Assembly: GCA_965247395.1 (NCBI GenBank)
Contig: OZ252012.1
Span: 744,001 to 808,000 of the forward strand
Direction: 5' to 3'
DNA length: 64,000 bases
DNA from: CAYRJD01 sp965247395
GTDB taxonomy: Bacteria > Actinomycetota > Acidimicrobiia > Acidimicrobiales > Poriferisodalaceae
Shown here: one piece after another, positions 23,591 to 32,192 of the stretch
Numbering within the stretch: the first letter of the stretch is position 1
Layout: each line of letters opens with the position of its first letter
Position numbers and translations under genes: made by a program
Notes under the pieces: model-generated
Database searches by the model: none
What the model was told of the DNA's origin: nothing
What the model saw: only the letters and a program-made list of their open reading frames with translations

Positions 23591-26278
23591 TTAGTCGCAG
23601 GCTTCGCAGGTCTCAGGGTTTTCAAGTGAGCACTGGACTGTTGCGCTGTCGGCCTCCGCGTCTGTCAGGTCGGCAGCTAGGTCCTCAACCACATAGTCCC
23701 CAACCTTGTTCATCTCGTCCGCAAAGGCGCTATCCACAGCGGGTGGTGCGGTATACGAAGCAACCGGTAGCGCGGCGGGTGAAGTAACCAATGGCGCTAC
23801 GGGCGAAGTAGCTGGTGACGCGGCTGGTGACGCAACGGATTGCGTAGCAGACGAAATAGCAGCGATTTCTGGCTCTGATGAGTGAGAGGAGGTCGTCGTC
23901 TGGTTGATGCGCGTAGCCGGGCGCGATCGCATGTAATACGTGGTCTTAAGCCCTGACTTCCAAGCATGCATATACATCGAAGACAGCTTCCCGATGTTTG
24001 GGCTTTCCATAAACAAGTTGAGCGACTGGCTTTGGTCTATGTACGCACCGCGGGCTGCGCCCATGTCTATTAACGAACGCTGCGGCAACTCCCAGGCGGT
24101 TCGGTAGATCTGACGCAGGTCGGCCGGAATCTGCTCGATACCAGTGATCGATCCTTCGTTGCGCTTGACGCGATCAATCATGGATTGATCCCACAAACCA
24201 CGCTTTTGAAGCTCGCTCACCAGATAGCGATTGACCTGTAAGAACTCCCCTGACAGCGTCTCACGCTTGAACAGGTTTGACACCTGCGGCTCTATGCATT
24301 CGTAACAGCCAGCGATGGACGCGATCGTGGCAGTGGGCGCAATGGCGATAAGTAACGAATTACGCAGGCCGTGCTGAGCGATGCGATCACGCAACTCTTC
24401 CCAACGCTGCGTGTCACTCGGTGTTATGCCCCACAAGTCGAACTGCATCTGTCCTTTGCCCATACGTGTCTGAGCAAAGCCTTCATGTGACCCGTTTTCA
24501 CGCGCCATCTCACAGCTCGTCGACAGGGCGTGGAAATAGATCTCTTCGCTGATTGCCGTGGATATCCCTAGCGCCTCAGGACTATCAAATGGCAGGCCTA
24601 GCTGGAAAAACACATCCTGCAATCCCATGATTCCCAGTCCCACCGGACGCCATTTGGTGTTTGAATCGGCGGCTTGTGGCGTTGGGTAGTAGTTGATATC
24701 GACAACTCGGTCGAGGAACGGCACCACGGCTTTGACTATCTCGGCCAGGCGGGCGTAATCGAATTCGCCATCACGCACCAGCCTGCTCAAATTGATGGAG
24801 CCCAAATTGCACACAGCGGTCTCCGCTGCGTTGGTGACCTCCAAAATCTCGGTACAAAGGTTTGACAAGTGCACCACGTTTGTGCCTTCACCTGTTTGGT
24901 TGCACTTCATGTTGGCGGAGTCCTTGAAGGTCATCCAACCGTTGCCCGTCTGAGCCAGCGTTCGCATCATGCGGCTGTACAGCTGGCGAGCAGGCACCTG
25001 GCGTTCGTAAAGACCCTCGGCTTCAGCTGCGTGGTAAGCATCGTTGAACTCTTGGCCATAAAGATCAACCAGCTCGGGAACTTTCTTGGGGTCGAACAGC
25101 GACCACGAGAAGCCGTTCTCCACTCGCTCCATAAATATGTCGGGTACCCAGTTCGCCAGATTCAGATTGTGTGTGCGCCGAGCGTGGTCGCCGGTGTTGT
25201 CGCGCAGCTCTAGGAACTCTTCTATGTCAGCATGCCAGGTCTCCAGGTACACGCAGGCAGCACCTTTGCGCCGGCCTCCTTGGTTTACCGCCGCTACGGA
25301 GGCGTCCAGTGTTTTCAGCCACGGAACGATGCCGTTAGACAGTCCGTTTGTGCCGTCGATGAGCGACCCGCGTGAACGCACCCGGCTCCACGACACTCCG
25401 ATACCGCCAGCGAACTTAGACAGCTTCGCTATGTCCGCGTAGCGCTCATAAATTCCGTCAAGGGAATCTTCGGGGCTGTCTAGTAAATAGCACGACGACA
25501 TCTGCGGGTTCGTCGTGCCGGAGTTAAACAGCGTTGGGCTAGAGGGCAAGTACTCCAGCGAGGAGATCAGCTCATAAAAGCCGATGGCCTCTTCGGCGGT
25601 TTTTGCCAAACCGCATGCCACGCGCAACATGAAGTACTGCGGTGTTTCGATAACGGTGCGATTAGTGGGATGCCGTAATAGGTAACGGTCGTAGACAGTG
25701 CGCAAGCCGAAGAACTCAAACAGCTCGGAGCGATGCGGTCGCACAGCATCGTTCAACTTGCGCGAGTGCTTTTGCACAAACGGTGCCAGATCATCATTGA
25801 TGAGGCCGCACGCAACGCCGAACTCCACTGACTGGCTAAACGAGGAGATGTTCTGGTTCTGCACCTCTTTGTCGATGTAGGTGGAGAGCAGGGCTGCCGC
25901 TAGGCGCGAGTAGTTGGGCTCTTCGATGATGAGAGCCGCGGCCGTGCGAATAGACAGCTCATCCAACTTGGTGGTCGTCTCACCATCGTGCAGACCCGAA
26001 ATGGTGCGCGTCGCAACTCGCATGGCGTCCACACCGTCCAGGCCGGTGGCGCAACGCTGTACTGCGCGAACGATCTTGTTGACGTCAACCGGTTGCGTTG
26101 AGCCGTCACGCTTGACAACTCGCATTGAGGTTTCGCTCGCGTCGATGGTCGTGCCACCATCGTGCGTTTCGGCTTCAGCTAGGTCTGATGTGATCGGTTC
26201 TATTTTGGAAAGGTGTTCAACTTCTTCATTGAGTTCATTGAGATGTGATTGCTTGGTGGCGTTATCAATCAGCGTCAT
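23591..26278 (-). CDS. nrdA: class I ribonucleotide reductase large subunit
   Basis: Reduces ribonucleoside diphosphates. 895 residues: an ATP-cone at about 50-140 (RVVKRDGSTQPVDVNKIVRAV), then the ten-stranded barrel with SSCYLLD near 262, NLCTEI (active-site cysteine and glutamate) near 472 and VCNLGSINL near 488. The barrel continues to SPNIGKLSSMYMHAWKSGLKTTYYMRSRPA. The redox-active C-terminal tail has Cys883, Cys891 and Cys894 (CSLENPETCEACD). Between barrel and tail lie about 85 residues of Ala/Ser/Pro/Thr/Val repeats, so the swinging arm is much longer than usual. AAGGAAAAGGGAC precedes the ATG. Confidence 0.96.
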   Translation of the reverse strand: MTLIDNATKQSHLNELNEEVEHLSKIEPITSDLAEAETHDGGTTIDASETSMRVVKRDGSTQPVDVNKIVRAVQRCATGLDGVDAMRVATRTISGLHDGETTTKLDELSIRTAAALIIEEPNYSRLAAALLSTYIDKEVQNQNISSFSQSVEFGVACGLINDDLAPFVQKHSRKLNDAVRPHRSELFEFFGLRTVYDRYLLRHPTNRTVIETPQYFMLRVACGLAKTAEEAIGFYELISSLEYLPSSPTLFNSGTTNPQMSSCYLLDSPEDSLDGIYERYADIAKLSKFAGGIGVSWSRVRSRGSLIDGTNGLSNGIVPWLKTLDASVAAVNQGGRRKGAACVYLETWHADIEEFLELRDNTGDHARRTHNLNLANWVPDIFMERVENGFSWSLFDPKKVPELVDLYGQEFNDAYHAAEAEGLYERQVPARQLYSRMMRTLAQTGNGWMTFKDSANMKCNQTGEGTNVVHLSNLCTEILEVTNAAETAVCNLGSINLSRLVRDGEFDYARLAEIVKAVVPFLDRVVDINYYPTPQAADSNTKWRPVGLGIMGLQDVFFQLGLPFDSPEALGISTAISEEIYFHALSTSCEMARENGSHEGFAQTRMGKGQMQFDLWGITPSDTQRWEELRDRIAQHGLRNSLLIAIAPTATIASIAGCYECIEPQVSNLFKRETLSGEFLQVNRYLVSELQKRGLWDQSMIDRVKRNEGSITGIEQIPADLRQIYRTAWELPQRSLIDMGAARGAYIDQSQSLNLFMESPNIGKLSSMYMHAWKSGLKTTYYMRSRPATRINQTTTSSHSSEPEIAAISSATQSVASPAASPATSPVAPLVTSPAALPVASYTAPPAVDSAFADEMNKVGDYVVEDLAADLTDAEADSATVQCSLENPETCEACD
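23752..23860 (-). repeat. degenerate 12/15-bp repeats coding the NrdA C-terminal arm
   Basis: The plus strand shows recurring GGCGAAGTA/GGTGACGCG/GGTGAAGTA blocks at 12- and 15-bp steps. The minus strand codes SPAASPATSPVAP and TSPAALPVAS. Confidence 0.7.
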
Positions 26279-26450
26279 AAGTCCCTTTTCCTTTTGATCC
26301 GCAGACGTGAATATCGTGTTCTTGCTGCGGCTTAGGTGTATGAAGCATTCAAGTTACATCTTCAAGCGCTTGAGTTACATCTTTGTAATTACCCGGATGT
26401 GATTTACGGCGATCTGGTACCTCTGAGATAACAGCACTACTCTGGGCGAC
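26279..26450. promoter_or_regulatory. divergent promoter region nrdA / ABC exporter with 21-bp spaced direct repeat
   Basis: 172 bases between two divergent operons. An 11-bp identical direct repeat AGTTACATCTT occurs at 26352-26362 and 26373-26383, 21 bp apart (two helical turns) and flanking the palindrome CAAGCGCTTG at 26363-26372. The spacing suits a dimeric regulator bound on one DNA face. It does not match the NrdR box pattern that I know. Which operon it would control is open. Confidence 0.5.
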
Positions 26451-27479
26451 GTGTCTGAGACGGTGATCAGTACCGAAGGCTTGTCGATGCGCTTCGGATC
26501 CACGTTGGCTTTGAACTCGCTTGATATCGAAATCAAGTCGGGCATCACAGGGCTGGTGGGAGCCAATGGCGCCGGTAAATCAACCTTGCTTAAATTGGTA
26601 CTGGGCCTATTGGAGCCCACCACGGGATCACTCAAGACGCTCGGGCACGACCCGTTGGAAAATGGTACGGAGGTTCGATCGCGCATCGGTTATTTCCCAG
26701 AACGCAATGTGTTGCCTGACACCATGCCGGCTCATGAGTTCGTAAGGATCATGACGCAGTTGCGCGGGTTGCCACGTTCGCAAGCTCGCGGCCGTGCATC
26801 TGACGCCTTGTGGTCGGTAGGTCTTGGCGAAGAACGTTTCCGCACTCTGGGAACCATGTCGACTGGTCAACGTCAGCGCGTGAAGCTGGCGCAGGCGTTG
26901 GCGGCCGACCCCGCTCTGGTCTTGTTGGACGAACCGACCGAAGGCCTTGACCCGGTGCAGCGCGACGCCATGCTCTCGTTGATTAGCGAGGTGCGTGATC
27001 GCCACAGCGTTGACATCGTCATGAGCTCACATGTTTTGAACGAAATAGAGCAGGTGTGCACCGAGATAATTGCTTTAGACAACGGTGAGGTAACAATCGC
27101 TGGGCCAATCGGCGAACTGTTGGGAACGGGTGCGACCAACGCTGCTAGCTCGTTAGCTCAGGTCAGCATCGAGTTAGTGGAAGATGAGACCGGTATCGCC
27201 ACGGTGCAACAGGCACTGCAACAAGCTGGCTGCACGGTAGATGTCAGCGGTGCACTTTTGCACGTCACCGCTCCAAACGACGCAAGTACCAACAACACAG
27301 GCACCAACGACGACTCCTACGACCTGCTCTGCGATCTGTGTCGAGATGCGGTGGCTGATGCGGGCGCTCGTTTACGTGTGTTGGGCACACATAAGCACCG
27401 ACTTGAAGAGGTCATTTTGGCTGCCGCCGATGAGCGTGCTCATAAGAGTGTCACCAGCGAAACCGGCCACAACCGATGA
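26451..27479 (+). CDS. ABC transporter ATP-binding protein (first of pair)
   Basis: 342 residues. Walker A is GANGAGKST near residue 39, the signature STGQRQRVKLAQ near 139, Walker B LVLLDEPTEGLD near 158 and the H-loop SSHVL near 192. It is an ABC-2 exporter type ATPase similar to CcmA/NosF. After residue 220 there is a C-terminal accessory domain (SIELVEDETGIATVQQALQQAGCTVDV) interrupted by an Asn/Thr/Asp linker (DASTNNTGTNDDSYD). GTG start at 26451. It overlaps the permease by ATGA, so the two are translationally coupled. Substrate unknown. Confidence 0.9.
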   Translation: MSETVISTEGLSMRFGSTLALNSLDIEIKSGITGLVGANGAGKSTLLKLVLGLLEPTTGSLKTLGHDPLENGTEVRSRIGYFPERNVLPDTMPAHEFVRIMTQLRGLPRSQARGRASDALWSVGLGEERFRTLGTMSTGQRQRVKLAQALAADPALVLLDEPTEGLDPVQRDAMLSLISEVRDRHSVDIVMSSHVLNEIEQVCTEIIALDNGEVTIAGPIGELLGTGATNAASSLAQVSIELVEDETGIATVQQALQQAGCTVDVSGALLHVTAPNDASTNNTGTNDDSYDLLCDLCRDAVADAGARLRVLGTHKHRLEEVILAAADERAHKSVTSETGHNR

Positions 27480-28384
27480 ACGACGAATCTCACCGCACCG
27501 CACACATAGCCGAGCGCGGCTATGCCGCCTACGAAGGAAAGCGCACGGGACGCGTCTCAGCCATTGTCGTCATCGCCATTACCAGCATTCGCCACGTGCT
27601 CGGGCTGGGTCGCTCAGCGCGCCACAAGGTGTTGCCAGTGCTTGTCGTCATCATCGCTTACCTGCCAGCCGTCGTAATAGCTGGCATCAGTGTGCTGACG
27701 AGCTCGCTGCTTGATGAGGCCTCTGGTCAAGTCAACGCCTATGCCGACTACTACTTCACGATCACCTTCGCCATCATTTTGTTTACGGCGCTGGTGTCAC
27801 CTGAGGTATTGACCGCGGACCGATCAAACGGCATGTTGCCGCTGTATTTGTCAACACCGTTGACACGAAACGACTATCTAATTGCCAAAGCTCTCAGCCT
27901 GGCTTCCGTGCTGACAATGGTGACGATTGGTCCGCAGCTGCTGCTCTTGGTGAGCTACACCGCTTCCGGCGAAGGCCCACCGTCTTTCGGTGACTGGCTG
28001 CTGACCTTGGCGAGGATTGCGATTACCGGTCTGTTGATTGCCGTGATTTACACATCCGTAGCACTTGCGATTACCGCCTTTGCTAAACGCCGATCATTCG
28101 CTTCGATTGCCATCGTGCTGCTGATTCTGATTACCACCAATGGCGCCGCCGTGGCGGTATCCGAGGCCAACTTCAACGAGCTCTTGTACTTGTTGGCCTT
28201 CGCCAACCTCACAGGGGATCTGGTCTTACACGTCTTTGCCTATGTGGAGGTTGCGGACAGCGACGGCGGTTACTCAATGCCTGGAACTGGCACGGGCACG
28301 ATCGTGCTGGCTTACCTTGCATGGGTTCTGCTCGGGACCCTTGCTACCTGGGCTGGCTATCGCCGAGTCGGGAGTGAGCGGTGA
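27476..28384 (+). CDS. ABC-2 type permease (first of pair)
   Basis: 302 residues with six apparent membrane helices: about 52-72 (VLPVLVVIIAYLPAVVIAGISVL), 92-112, 140-162, 178-198 (IAITGLLIAVIYTSVALAITAF), 205-222 and 275-295. The segment SPEVLTADRSNGMLPLYLSTPLTRNDYLIAKA after helix two is typical of ABC-2 permeases of the NosY/CcmB-like group. The N-terminus is cytoplasmic with the opening HIAERGYAAYEGKR. Start overlaps the ATPase by 4 bp and the stop overlaps the next ATPase start by 4 bp. Confidence 0.85.
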   Translation: MNDESHRTAHIAERGYAAYEGKRTGRVSAIVVIAITSIRHVLGLGRSARHKVLPVLVVIIAYLPAVVIAGISVLTSSLLDEASGQVNAYADYYFTITFAIILFTALVSPEVLTADRSNGMLPLYLSTPLTRNDYLIAKALSLASVLTMVTIGPQLLLLVSYTASGEGPPSFGDWLLTLARIAITGLLIAVIYTSVALAITAFAKRRSFASIAIVLLILITTNGAAVAVSEANFNELLYLLAFANLTGDLVLHVFAYVEVADSDGGYSMPGTGTGTIVLAYLAWVLLGTLATWAGYRRVGSER

Positions 28385-29385
28385 TTAGCTCGACTGATCA
28401 CCGCAGTGTCGATAGCAGCACCACGGTTTCCTGTCAGGAGGTAAGCCGTTGGTTTGGCCTGCTGGTAGCCGTGTCTGATGTCAGTTTTGACATTGGTCCC
28501 GGCATCACCGCTCTGCTAGGTCCAAACGGCGCTGGCAAGTCGACGCTGCTGCGGATGCTGTCGGGCACGCTTTTGCCGTCTCGCGGCAAGGTCCAAATAT
28601 TGGGCGGCGATCCTCGCAACGATGCCGGCATTCGAGCTCAGATTGGTTTGATGCCCCAACAAGACGCTCTGTTTGATCACATGACCGCGGCGGCCATGTT
28701 GCGGTCAATTGCGGTGCTAGCGCAACTGGATAACCCACACGAGGTAACCGAGGCGGCCTTAGATCTAGTACAGCTGGACCCCAGCGACAAACGCCCGGTA
28801 AGCCAATTCTCTAAGGGCATGCGACAGCGAGTCAAGTTGGCTACAGCGCTAATTCATCAACCCAAAGTACTAATGGCTGATGAGCCATTAGCTGGGCTTG
28901 ATCCGGTGCAAAGGCGAAACATGATTGCCTTGTTTCGCGAACTGGGTGACGGGGGCATGACTGTGCTGTTGTCAAGCCATGTGCTTGATGAGGTGGCTCG
29001 CTTTAGCAGCGACATCATCGTCATCCATCAGGGCCGCTTAGCTGCGGCGGGTAATTTTCATTCCCTGCGGAGCCTGCTTAACGACCGTCCTCATCGCAGC
29101 ACTGTGCAAACCAACCAACCGCGCCGGCTGGCCTCAGCATTGATGGAAATTCCCGGTGTTGTGGGCGTAACCCTCACCGACCCGGTACGAGATCCAGCGG
29201 AAGGCTCCGCTGATGCTGATGGCTCCGCGGATGGCCTAGTTCTGGCGGTTGATGTCAGCGATCCTGACGCCTTCGGCAAGGCGTTGGCTCCAGCGGCACG
29301 ATCGGTAGGTGCCACCTTGCGTGCGGTCGACCAAACCGACGACGATCTTGAATCCGTCTTCCGATACCTAGTAGCGCGGCAATGA
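28381..29385 (+). CDS. ABC transporter ATP-binding protein (second of pair)
   Basis: 334 residues. Walker A GPNGAGKST is near residue 50, the Q-loop LMPQQDALFDH near 89, the signature FSKGMRQRVKLA near 143, Walker B VLMADEPLAGLD near 161 and the switch SSHVLDE near 198. The C-terminal domain contains an Asp/Ala/Ser-rich insert near 275 (EGSADADGSADG). It is a separate ATPase and not a duplicate of the first: the two differ at most non-motif positions. Start is GTG 28381 with a GTGA overlap. It probably pairs with the permease that follows. Confidence 0.9.
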   Translation: MISSTDHRSVDSSTTVSCQEVSRWFGLLVAVSDVSFDIGPGITALLGPNGAGKSTLLRMLSGTLLPSRGKVQILGGDPRNDAGIRAQIGLMPQQDALFDHMTAAAMLRSIAVLAQLDNPHEVTEAALDLVQLDPSDKRPVSQFSKGMRQRVKLATALIHQPKVLMADEPLAGLDPVQRRNMIALFRELGDGGMTVLLSSHVLDEVARFSSDIIVIHQGRLAAAGNFHSLRSLLNDRPHRSTVQTNQPRRLASALMEIPGVVGVTLTDPVRDPAEGSADADGSADGLVLAVDVSDPDAFGKALAPAARSVGATLRAVDQTDDDLESVFRYLVARQ

Positions 29386-30188
29386 ACACAGAGACTGCGC
29401 TAGTTCCCGGTTTAGGTCCGCTTCGTAAGCGGACTGGCTACAGGGCTAACTGGGCTGCTTTCGTTGCGCTTTGGAGACTGTCGTTTAGAAACGCTTTTAG
29501 CTTCTGGCGACTGCTGCTTTTGTTGGTGCTTGGGTCAGGGCTGTTTGGGTTGACAGCTGCCACGGCAAGGGGTTTACGAAACTCCTCCGAAAGATCCACC
29601 AGTGACATTGAAGAGGCCCTCAACGCTGTGGTGGGCATAACAGGTTTGGCAGTGATACTGCCTGTCGTCGCGCTGCTGTTTGCTGGTGCCGCCTTGGGCG
29701 AGCTGCGCGATGAGAAGTCTTTGGTGTATGTGTGGTTGTCGCCGACCTCTCGCCTGCTACCTCCACTAGCGGCAACGTTGGCAGCGTTTGTGATGGTTGC
29801 TCCTATCACCGCGGCGAGCCTCGCTCTGAGCGCGGCCGTGGCGGACATCGGGAATGACTACATCTTGGCGGTGACTTTTGCCGCTCTGCTTGGCTCCTTG
29901 GCTTACTGCGGTCTGTTCGTAGCTGGCAGTCTGTTCCTGCGTCGCATTTTGGGATGGGGACTCGGCTATGTGCTGGTTTTGGAAAGCCTCGTTGGATCGC
30001 TGCCAGGACCGCTGGGTCAATTGTCGATACGCCGCTACACGGCCAGCATCGTAACGGAGTGGGGCAAAATAGGCGGCAGCGAAAGCACGACCAACCCCGC
30101 CGTGTTGTCTGTGATTTTGCTGTTGGCCATTGCGGTTGGCACGGTCATAGCTGCGGTGGTGCGATTCGCTCGCATGACAATTGATTGA
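29382..30188 (+). CDS. ABC-2 type permease (second of pair)
   Basis: 268 residues with about six hydrophobic helices, including LLLLVLGSGLFGLTAATA near 43, AVVGITGLAVILPVVALLFAGAAL near 88, LLPPLAATLAAFVMVAPITAASLAL near 127, and the closing VILLLAIAVGTVIAAVV. LGELRDEKSLVYVWLSPTSR is the usual loop of ABC-2 permeases. It is the last gene of the four-gene operon, overlapping the preceding ATPase by ATGA. A tRNA gene on the other strand follows after 22 bp. Confidence 0.82.
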   Translation: MNTETALVPGLGPLRKRTGYRANWAAFVALWRLSFRNAFSFWRLLLLLVLGSGLFGLTAATARGLRNSSERSTSDIEEALNAVVGITGLAVILPVVALLFAGAALGELRDEKSLVYVWLSPTSRLLPPLAATLAAFVMVAPITAASLALSAAVADIGNDYILAVTFAALLGSLAYCGLFVAGSLFLRRILGWGLGYVLVLESLVGSLPGPLGQLSIRRYTASIVTEWGKIGGSESTTNPAVLSVILLLAIAVGTVIAAVVRFARMTID

Positions 30189-30210
30189 TCTGGTCTAGCC
30201 AGGCTCAAAT

Positions 30211-30288
30211 TGGTCGGGCTGAGAGGATTTGAACCTCCGACCCCTGGTCCCCCAGACCAGTGCGCTAACCAAACTGCGCCACAGCCCG
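30211..30288 (-). tRNA. tRNA-Pro (anticodon GGG)
   Basis: Folded by hand on the minus strand. The acceptor stem CGGGCTG pairs with CAGCCCG, the D-arm has GCGC stems, and the anticodon stem CTGGT/ACCAG encloses loop CTGGGGG (anticodon GGG). The T-arm is GGAGG-TTCAAAT-CCTCT, and a CCA end is encoded (30211-30213). The C1-G72 pair is typical of bacterial tRNA-Pro. Confidence 0.95.
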
Positions 30289-30311
30289 CTGCGGCTGAAC
30301 GATACAACCGA

Positions 30312-30554
30312 TCAGAAAATCTGCGTCACTGCCCACACCAGGGCTTCAACCACTCGCCAACCTAGATATAGCGCGGCGGCTCCGATAACAAGCCAGAAAT
30401 GCCAGGGTGGGACAGTGCGCGTTTGTGTTTTGCGAGAGCGTGTTCGGGTTGACTTGGGCGAGTTGGGTTCTGTTGAACTTTGCCCGCAAGTAGGGCAAGC
30501 GTTCGAGTCAGCTTGCGATTCGAAACCTCTCTGGCAGGTATCGCACCAACTCAT
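30312..30554 (-). CDS. small zinc-ribbon membrane protein
   Basis: 80 residues. The N-terminus has two CxxC pairs (CDTCQRGFESQADSNACPTCG, written here as positions 4-24), a zinc-ribbon knuckle. A basic Arg/Thr/Ser linker follows (TRTRSRKTQTRT), then one hydrophobic helix (HFWLVIGAAALYLGWRVVEAL). The start overlaps the der stop by ATGA, so it is co-transcribed and translationally coupled with der. No function is known to me; the layout (cytosolic ribbon plus membrane anchor) is common among small actinobacterial proteins. Confidence 0.75.
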   Translation of the reverse strand: MSWCDTCQRGFESQADSNACPTCGQSSTEPNSPKSTRTRSRKTQTRTVPPWHFWLVIGAAALYLGWRVVEALVWAVTQIF

Positions 30555-32077
30555 CGGCGCCTCACGCGCATCTTGATAGGAGTTGCCCCCAGCTCAAATT
30601 CGTCTCGCAGGAAATTCTCCAGATAACGCAGGTATGTAGGAGGGATTCTGCGGTTGGCAAACAGCGTGAAGGTTGGAGGATGAGTCGCCCCTTGTGTCGC
30701 ATACAACACTCGCACACCGCCGGGGCCAGGCTGAAGCGACTGTGCTTTGCGCATGGCGTTGTTGACCTGGCGAGTTGGGATGCGCATCTCGTAGGCATCA
30801 ATCGCGTCTTGCAGCGCAGGCAACAGCTTGTGCACGCCGCGTCCAGACAAGGCGCTTATTCGCAGCACCGGTGCCGCACCCACAAAATGCAGCAGGTCGC
30901 CGACCTGACTAAGCACCGATTCTCGCTCATCGGCATTGAGAAGTTCCCATTTGTTTAGCAATACCAGCAGCGGACTACCTACGGCATCGATGCGTTCGGC
31001 CAGCCGTTGATCTTGATGCGTTACTCCGGCGGTTGCGTCGATAACCAGCAGCGACACATCGGCTGTTGTGATTGAACGCAGCGCTCGCAGGTTGGCGTAG
31101 TACTCGGTGTCAGCGCTCACCTTTGATTTGCGGCGCAGCCCTGCGGTATCAACAAATCTGATGGGACCAAAATCGGTATCAACCACGGTGTCAATCGCAT
31201 CACGAGTAGTTCCTGGCAAGTCATGGACTATGGCTCGATCGGTACCAATAAGCCGATTAAACAAGGTGGACTTACCAACGTTGGGTCGCCCCACTATCGC
31301 AACGGAAGCGAGCAGGCCGGGTTGTAAATCTTCTTCTGGCTCGTGCTCGTGTTCAATATCGCTTTCAATGAAAGCCTCCACCTCAGGCTGCTCAGGCAAT
31401 AGCCCAACGACGTGATCTAACAGATCCGCCACTAAGCGACCGTGCAGAGCCGAGATACGCCACGGCTCCCCCAGGCCTAACCGCTCGAACTCCCAGATGT
31501 CATGGTCACGTACAGAGCTATCGACCTTGTTAGCAGCCACGATTGTCGGAATATCCAAGCGCCTAAGCAGGGCTGCCACGCGGGCATCGTCCTCGGTTAC
31601 GCCCACGGTTACATCAACCACTAGCAACGCCGCATCGGCTTCGATCATTGCGCGCTCGCTCTGCTGTGAAACCTTGCCAGCTAAGACCGCTTCTTTTCCA
31701 CCTTCTTCTTCGTTTGACTTAACGCCGGAAGAACTTGCTTGGGCTTGCCGATCTTGTTGAGTTAGCAGGCGAATGCGATCTTTTGCTAGCCAGCCACCGG
31801 TGTCAACCACGCTGAATTTTCGTCCGCTCCAGACGGCTTCACCCTGCTTGCGATCACGCGTTACGCCGGGCTGGCTACTTATTACTGCTTCTCGACCGCC
31901 AACTATGCGGTTGTACAGCGTTGACTTGCCCACGTTGGGGCGCCCAACGATCGCCAGAACCGGCAAGGTAGGCAAAGTAGTCAAGGTCGCCAGGGTCGGT
32001 TGGGCTTCGTCGGGCTGGGTTTCGCTGGACAGGGCTTCACTGGATTGCTCACCATCAGGTAGCGAGTTGCCAGACAT
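30551..32077 (-). CDS. der: ribosome biogenesis GTPase Der (EngA)
   Basis: Tandem-GTPase assembly factor for the 50S subunit. 508 residues, longer than the usual 440-470. First G domain: GRPNVGKSTLYNR near residue 45, DTGG, then NKVD. Second G domain: GRPNVGKSTLFNR near 265, DTAGLRRKSK, then NKWE. A KH-like C-terminal domain follows. Extra length comes from an N-terminal Thr/Leu/Ala repeat (LATLTTLPTLPVLA) and an insertion in the first G domain with SSSGVKSNEEEGGK. Divergent from ispH across 115 bp. Confidence 0.95.
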   Translation of the reverse strand: MSGNSLPDGEQSSEALSSETQPDEAQPTLATLTTLPTLPVLAIVGRPNVGKSTLYNRIVGGREAVISSQPGVTRDRKQGEAVWSGRKFSVVDTGGWLAKDRIRLLTQQDRQAQASSSGVKSNEEEGGKEAVLAGKVSQQSERAMIEADAALLVVDVTVGVTEDDARVAALLRRLDIPTIVAANKVDSSVRDHDIWEFERLGLGEPWRISALHGRLVADLLDHVVGLLPEQPEVEAFIESDIEHEHEPEEDLQPGLLASVAIVGRPNVGKSTLFNRLIGTDRAIVHDLPGTTRDAIDTVVDTDFGPIRFVDTAGLRRKSKVSADTEYYANLRALRSITTADVSLLVIDATAGVTHQDQRLAERIDAVGSPLLVLLNKWELLNADERESVLSQVGDLLHFVGAAPVLRISALSGRGVHKLLPALQDAIDAYEMRIPTRQVNNAMRKAQSLQPGPGGVRVLYATQGATHPPTFTLFANRRIPPTYLRYLENFLRDEFELGATPIKMRVRRR

Positions 32078-32192
32078 AGCTTCAGGATACGAACAGAGCT
32101 AGATAGCCCTTGACAACCCTCGGCAACTAACCCCGGCGTTGCGAAACCAGCCAGAGTGCCGACACTTAGCGGCGCTATGTAGCGTCGTCTCT

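Noticed and set aside
30189..30311. tRNA-Pro as an integration site with element remnants
   Set aside because: No integrase, direct repeat of the tRNA 3' end or foreign composition lies beside it; xerD at 45370 looks like the chromosomal housekeeping recombinase.
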